Assembly (NCBI RefSeq): GCF_002386445.1
Contig: NZ_DGIR01000034.1
Coordinates: 115,361 to 179,360, forward strand
From: Pseudomonas sp. UBA4617
GTDB lineage: Bacteria; Pseudomonadota; Gammaproteobacteria; Pseudomonadales; Pseudomonadaceae
Length of the DNA stretch: 64,000 bases
Direction: 5' to 3'
Shown piece by piece: positions 61,264 through 64,000 of this stretch. Each line of letters starts with the position of its first letter. Position 1 is the stretch's first letter. The notes below the pieces were generated by a model. It made no database searches, had not been told where the DNA came from, and saw nothing but the letters and a program-made list of their open reading frames with translations. The translations under genes were made by a program, and so were the position numbers.

Positions 61264-62655
61264 ATGACCGTGCTCATCGCCCTCGCCGCCTTGGCCCTGC
61301 TGATGCTCGCCGCCTACCGTGGCTACAGCGTAATCCTTTTCGCCCCGATCGCCGCCCTCGGCGCCGTGCTGCTCACCGACCCGGCCGCCGTGGCTCCCGC
61401 ATTCACCGGGGTGTTCATGGAGAAGATGGTCGGCTTCATCAAACTTTATTTCCCGGTGTTCCTGCTGGGGGCGGTGTTCGGCAAGCTGATCGAGCTGTCA
61501 GGCTTCTCCCGCTCGATCGTCGCCGCGGCCATCCGCGTGCTGGGCACGCGCCAGGCCATGCTGGTGATCGTGCTGGTCTGCGCCCTGCTCACCTACGGCG
61601 GTGTTTCGCTGTTCGTGGTGGTGTTCGCGGTGTACCCGTTCGCGGCCGAAATGTTCCGCCAGAGCAACATCCCCAAACGGCTGATTCCGGCCACTATCGC
61701 CCTGGGCGCGTTCTCGTTCACCATGGACGCCCTGCCCGGCACCCCGCAGATCCAGAACATCATCCCCAGCACCTTCTTCAACACCACCGCCTGGGCTGCG
61801 CCCTGGCTGGGCCTGATCGGCACGCTGTTCGTGTTCTGTGCCGGCATGGCCTACCTGCAGCGCCAGCGCAACAAGGCGCAACGTGCCGGCGAAGGCTACG
61901 GCAGCAACTTGCGCAACGAACCGGAAACCGCCGCCGACCTGGCCTTGCCCAACCCCTGGCTGGCCTTGTCGCCGCTGCTGCTGGTGGGCGTGATGAACCT
62001 GCTCTTCACCCACTGGATCCCGCAATGGTACGGCCCCAGCCACAGCCTGCAACTGCCCGGCATGAGCGCGCCGGTGCAAAGCGACGTGGCCAAGCTCACG
62101 GCCATCTGGGCGGTGCAGGCGGCCTTGCTGGTGGGCATCCTGATGGTCCTGGTATGTGCCTTCGGCGCCATTCGTGCGCGCCTGGCCGAGGGCAGCAAAA
62201 GTGCCGTGGCCGGCGCCTTGCTGGCGGCGATGAACACCGCCTCGGAATACGGTTTTGGTGCGGTGATCGCCTCGCTGCCGGGCTTCCTGGTACTGGCCGA
62301 CGCCCTGCGCGGCATCCCCAACCCACTGGTCAACGAGGCCATCACCGTGACCTTGCTGGCCGGTATCACCGGTTCTGCCTCAGGCGGCATGAGCATCGCC
62401 CTGGCGGCCATGGGCGACAGTTTCATCGCCGCGGCCAATGCCGCCAACATACCGCTGGAAGTGCTGCACCGGGTAGCGGCCATGGCCAGCGGCGGCATGG
62501 ACACCCTGCCGCACAATGGCGCCGTCATCACCTTGCTGGCGGTGACCGGGCTGACCCACCGCGAGGCCTACAAGGACATTTTCGGTATTACCCTGATCAA
62601 GACCCTGGCGGTGTTCGTGGTCATCACCACGTTCTACGCCACCGGCATCGTCTAA
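61264..62655 (+). CDS. GntP-family permease, probably for 3-hydroxybutyrate
   Basis: A 463-residue transporter with 12-14 helices. AAYRGYSVILFAPIAALGAVLLTD, VLGTRQAMLVIVLVCALLTYGGVSLFVVVFAVYPFA and a late segment GGMDTLPHNGAVITLLAVTGL match GntP-type D-beta-hydroxybutyrate permeases. AGGAGA precedes the ATG. It is ten bases from the dehydrogenase gene and driven by the sigma-54 promoter, so uptake and oxidation are co-regulated. Confidence 0.92.
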   Translation: MTVLIALAALALLMLAAYRGYSVILFAPIAALGAVLLTDPAAVAPAFTGVFMEKMVGFIKLYFPVFLLGAVFGKLIELSGFSRSIVAAAIRVLGTRQAMLVIVLVCALLTYGGVSLFVVVFAVYPFAAEMFRQSNIPKRLIPATIALGAFSFTMDALPGTPQIQNIIPSTFFNTTAWAAPWLGLIGTLFVFCAGMAYLQRQRNKAQRAGEGYGSNLRNEPETAADLALPNPWLALSPLLLVGVMNLLFTHWIPQWYGPSHSLQLPGMSAPVQSDVAKLTAIWAVQAALLVGILMVLVCAFGAIRARLAEGSKSAVAGALLAAMNTASEYGFGAVIASLPGFLVLADALRGIPNPLVNEAITVTLLAGITGSASGGMSIALAAMGDSFIAAANAANIPLEVLHRVAAMASGGMDTLPHNGAVITLLAVTGLTHREAYKDIFGITLIKTLAVFVVITTFYATGIV

Positions 62656-62665
62656 GGAGCATTGC

Positions 62666-63436
62666 ATGACCCTCATCGGCAAGACTGCACTCGTCACCGG
62701 TTCAACCAGCGGCATCGGCCTGGGCATTGCCCAGGTGCTGGCCCGCGCGGGCGCCAACATCGTGCTCAATGGCTTTGGCGACCCGGCAGCGGCAATAGCC
62801 GAGATCGCCCGCCACGGGGTGAAGGTGGTGCATCACCCGGCCGACCTTTCGGACGTGGCCCAGATCGAGGCCCTGTTCACCCTGGCCGAACAGACCTTCG
62901 GCGGCGTCGACATTCTGGTCAACAACGCCGGCATCCAGCATGTGGCGCCGGTGGAGCAGTTTCCGCCGGAAAGCTGGGACAAGATCATCGCGCTCAACCT
63001 GTCGGCCGTGTTTCACGGCACCCGTCTGGCCTTGCCTGGCATGCGCACGCGCAACTGGGGGCGCATCATCAATGTTGCTTCGGTGCATGGCCTGGTCGGT
63101 TCGACCGGCAAGGCCGCCTATGTGGCGGCCAAGCACGGGGTGGTGGGCCTGACCAAGGTGGTGGGCCTGGAAACTGCCACCAGCAACGTGACCTGCAATG
63201 CCATCTGCCCAGGTTGGGTGCTGACCCCGCTGGTGCAGAAGCAGATCGACGATCGTGCGGCCAACGGTGGCGATCCGCTACAAGCGCAACACGATCTGCT
63301 GGCTGAAAAGCAGCCCTCATTGGCTTTCGTCAGCCCCGAGCAGCTGGGCGAGCTGGTACTATTCCTGTGCAGCGAGGCCGCAAGCCAGGTTCGCGGTGCC
63401 GCCTGGAACGTCGACGGTGGCTGGCTGGCCCAGTGA
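62666..63436 (+). CDS. 3-hydroxybutyrate dehydrogenase (SDR family)
   Basis: A 256-residue short-chain dehydrogenase converting D-3-hydroxybutyrate to acetoacetate with NAD. The cofactor motif TGSTSGIG is at 11-18, NNAG at 86-89, and the active site is N111, S139, Y152 and K156. HGLVGSTGKAAYVAAKHGVVGLTK and WNVDGGWLAQ are typical of this enzyme. AAGGAG precedes the ATG, directly after the permease. Confidence 0.94.
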   Translation: MTLIGKTALVTGSTSGIGLGIAQVLARAGANIVLNGFGDPAAAIAEIARHGVKVVHHPADLSDVAQIEALFTLAEQTFGGVDILVNNAGIQHVAPVEQFPPESWDKIIALNLSAVFHGTRLALPGMRTRNWGRIINVASVHGLVGSTGKAAYVAAKHGVVGLTKVVGLETATSNVTCNAICPGWVLTPLVQKQIDDRAANGGDPLQAQHDLLAEKQPSLAFVSPEQLGELVLFLCSEAASQVRGAAWNVDGGWLAQ

Positions 63437-63491
63437 GGGACGGCCTGGATCTGGCGCTGGCCTTGCATTCGTTTATCTGCAAGGAGGCCCT

Positions 63492-63971
63492 ATGCGCCCA
63501 ACCCCGATGACCGCGACCCTGGCCCTGACCTTGGTGGCTGCCGCGCACGCGTCAGCTGCCAGCCTGAAGGATGTCGCGCCCTACCCCGAGGCGGAAAAAG
63601 GCTTCACCCGGCAGGTCATTCACCTGCCCGCGCAGGCCGATGAATCGGCCTACAAACTGGAAATACTTGCTGGCAAGACCTTGCAGGTGGACTGCAACCG
63701 TCAACGCCTGGGCGGCAGCCTGGAGGAACGCACCCTGGAAGGCTGGGGCTACAGCTACTACCGCCTGGACAAGGTCAGTGGCCCGGCCAGCACACTGATG
63801 GCCTGCCCCGACGGCAAGAACACCGAGGCCTTCGTGCCTGTGGTCGGCGAAGGCTTCCTGCTGCGCTACAACAGCAAGCTGCCAGTAGTGGTGTATGTGC
63901 CCAAGGATGTCGAAGTGCGCTATCGCATCTGGAGCGCATCGCCGGACGTGCAAAAAGCTAAAGTAGAGTAG
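63492..63971 (+). CDS. eco: Ecotin, periplasmic serine protease inhibitor
   Basis: A 159-residue exported protein. The signal peptide ends ASA. Ecotin features are LKDVAPYPEAEKGFTRQVIHLP, the reactive loop STLMACPDGK with P1 Met103, the disulfide cysteines C68 and C105, and the C-terminal VRYRIWSA strand used for dimer formation. It inhibits trypsin-fold proteases in the periplasm. AAGGAGG precedes the ATG. It follows the dehydrogenase by 55 bp but is probably functionally separate. Confidence 0.95.
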   Translation: MRPTPMTATLALTLVAAAHASAASLKDVAPYPEAEKGFTRQVIHLPAQADESAYKLEILAGKTLQVDCNRQRLGGSLEERTLEGWGYSYYRLDKVSGPASTLMACPDGKNTEAFVPVVGEGFLLRYNSKLPVVVYVPKDVEVRYRIWSASPDVQKAKVE

Positions 63972-63981
63972 ACACCGTTCC

Positions 63982-64000
63982 TTGTAGGAGCGGCCTTGCG
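63982..64000 (+). repeat. Start of an intergenic REP-type repeat at the window edge
   Basis: The last bases (CTTGTAGGAGCGGCCTTGCG) match the flank of the species' dispersed repeats seen elsewhere in the window. The element is cut by the window end. Confidence 0.6.

Overview
The window (about 64 kb, GC-rich, strong GC bias at third codon positions) looks like chromosome from the Pseudomonas putida group. Supporting signs are P. putida-type REP elements, a GTAC-N4-GTGC LexA2 operator, the lexA2-imuA-imuB-dnaE2 cassette, AAnAAnAA Crc/Hfq motifs near the start codons of catabolic genes, and a gene order that, from memory, parallels the KT2440 region containing the Pea exopolysaccharide locus. I see no rRNA, tRNA, CRISPR array, prophage or insertion sequence.

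Layout. (1) 1-7.2 kb: a gamma-glutamyl-polyamine catabolic set (glutamine-synthetase-like ligase, polyamine-binding protein, FAD oxidase), a lipoprotein, and L-serine deaminase divergent from a LysR regulator. (2) 7.3-29.3 kb: an exopolysaccharide locus in three transcription units. A long minus-strand operon (wzx, a Tat-signal microprotein, a GMC oxidoreductase, two acyltransferases, four glycosyltransferases, a DUF535 protein, a WecB/TagA/CpsF transferase and the priming sugar transferase) diverges from a plus-strand unit (wzy polymerase, secreted glycosidase, galE). A separate minus-strand export unit (wza, outer-membrane barrel, GumC-like chain-length protein, tyrosine-kinase-like ATPase) is headed by a tiny protein with a PEP-CTERM-like tail. 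(3) 29.5-35 kb: acetoacetate uptake and activation (atoE, scoAB) with XRE and LysR regulators, plus an aldo/keto reductase. (4) 35-40.9 kb: the SOS mutasome. (5) 40.9-47.7 kb: a HAD phosphatase, a LysR regulator, and an IclR-linked amide or N-acyl-compound operon. (6) 47.7-53.6 kb: UvrA2, an AEC transporter, an MFS transporter, a disordered secreted protein and a PEBP-family protein. (7) 53.6-55.6 kb: a DAHP synthase behind an aromatic-residue leader peptide and transcription attenuator, then a parvulin. (8) 55.6-64 kb: a YejABE-like peptide importer without its ATPase, then a sigma-54 activator driving a 3-hydroxybutyrate permease and dehydrogenase, then ecotin.

How the genes connect. The exopolysaccharide locus has every step of a Wzx/Wzy pathway: UDP-sugar supply, priming, chain extension, flipping, polymerisation, length control and export. 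It also has an unusual periplasmic modification pair (GMC enzyme plus Tat microprotein). The 3-hydroxybutyrate module yields acetoacetate, which the atoE/scoAB module could activate. The most interesting items are the Tat microprotein/GMC pair, the PEP-CTERM-like 58-residue protein, and the tandem aromatic leader ORFs before the DAHP synthase.
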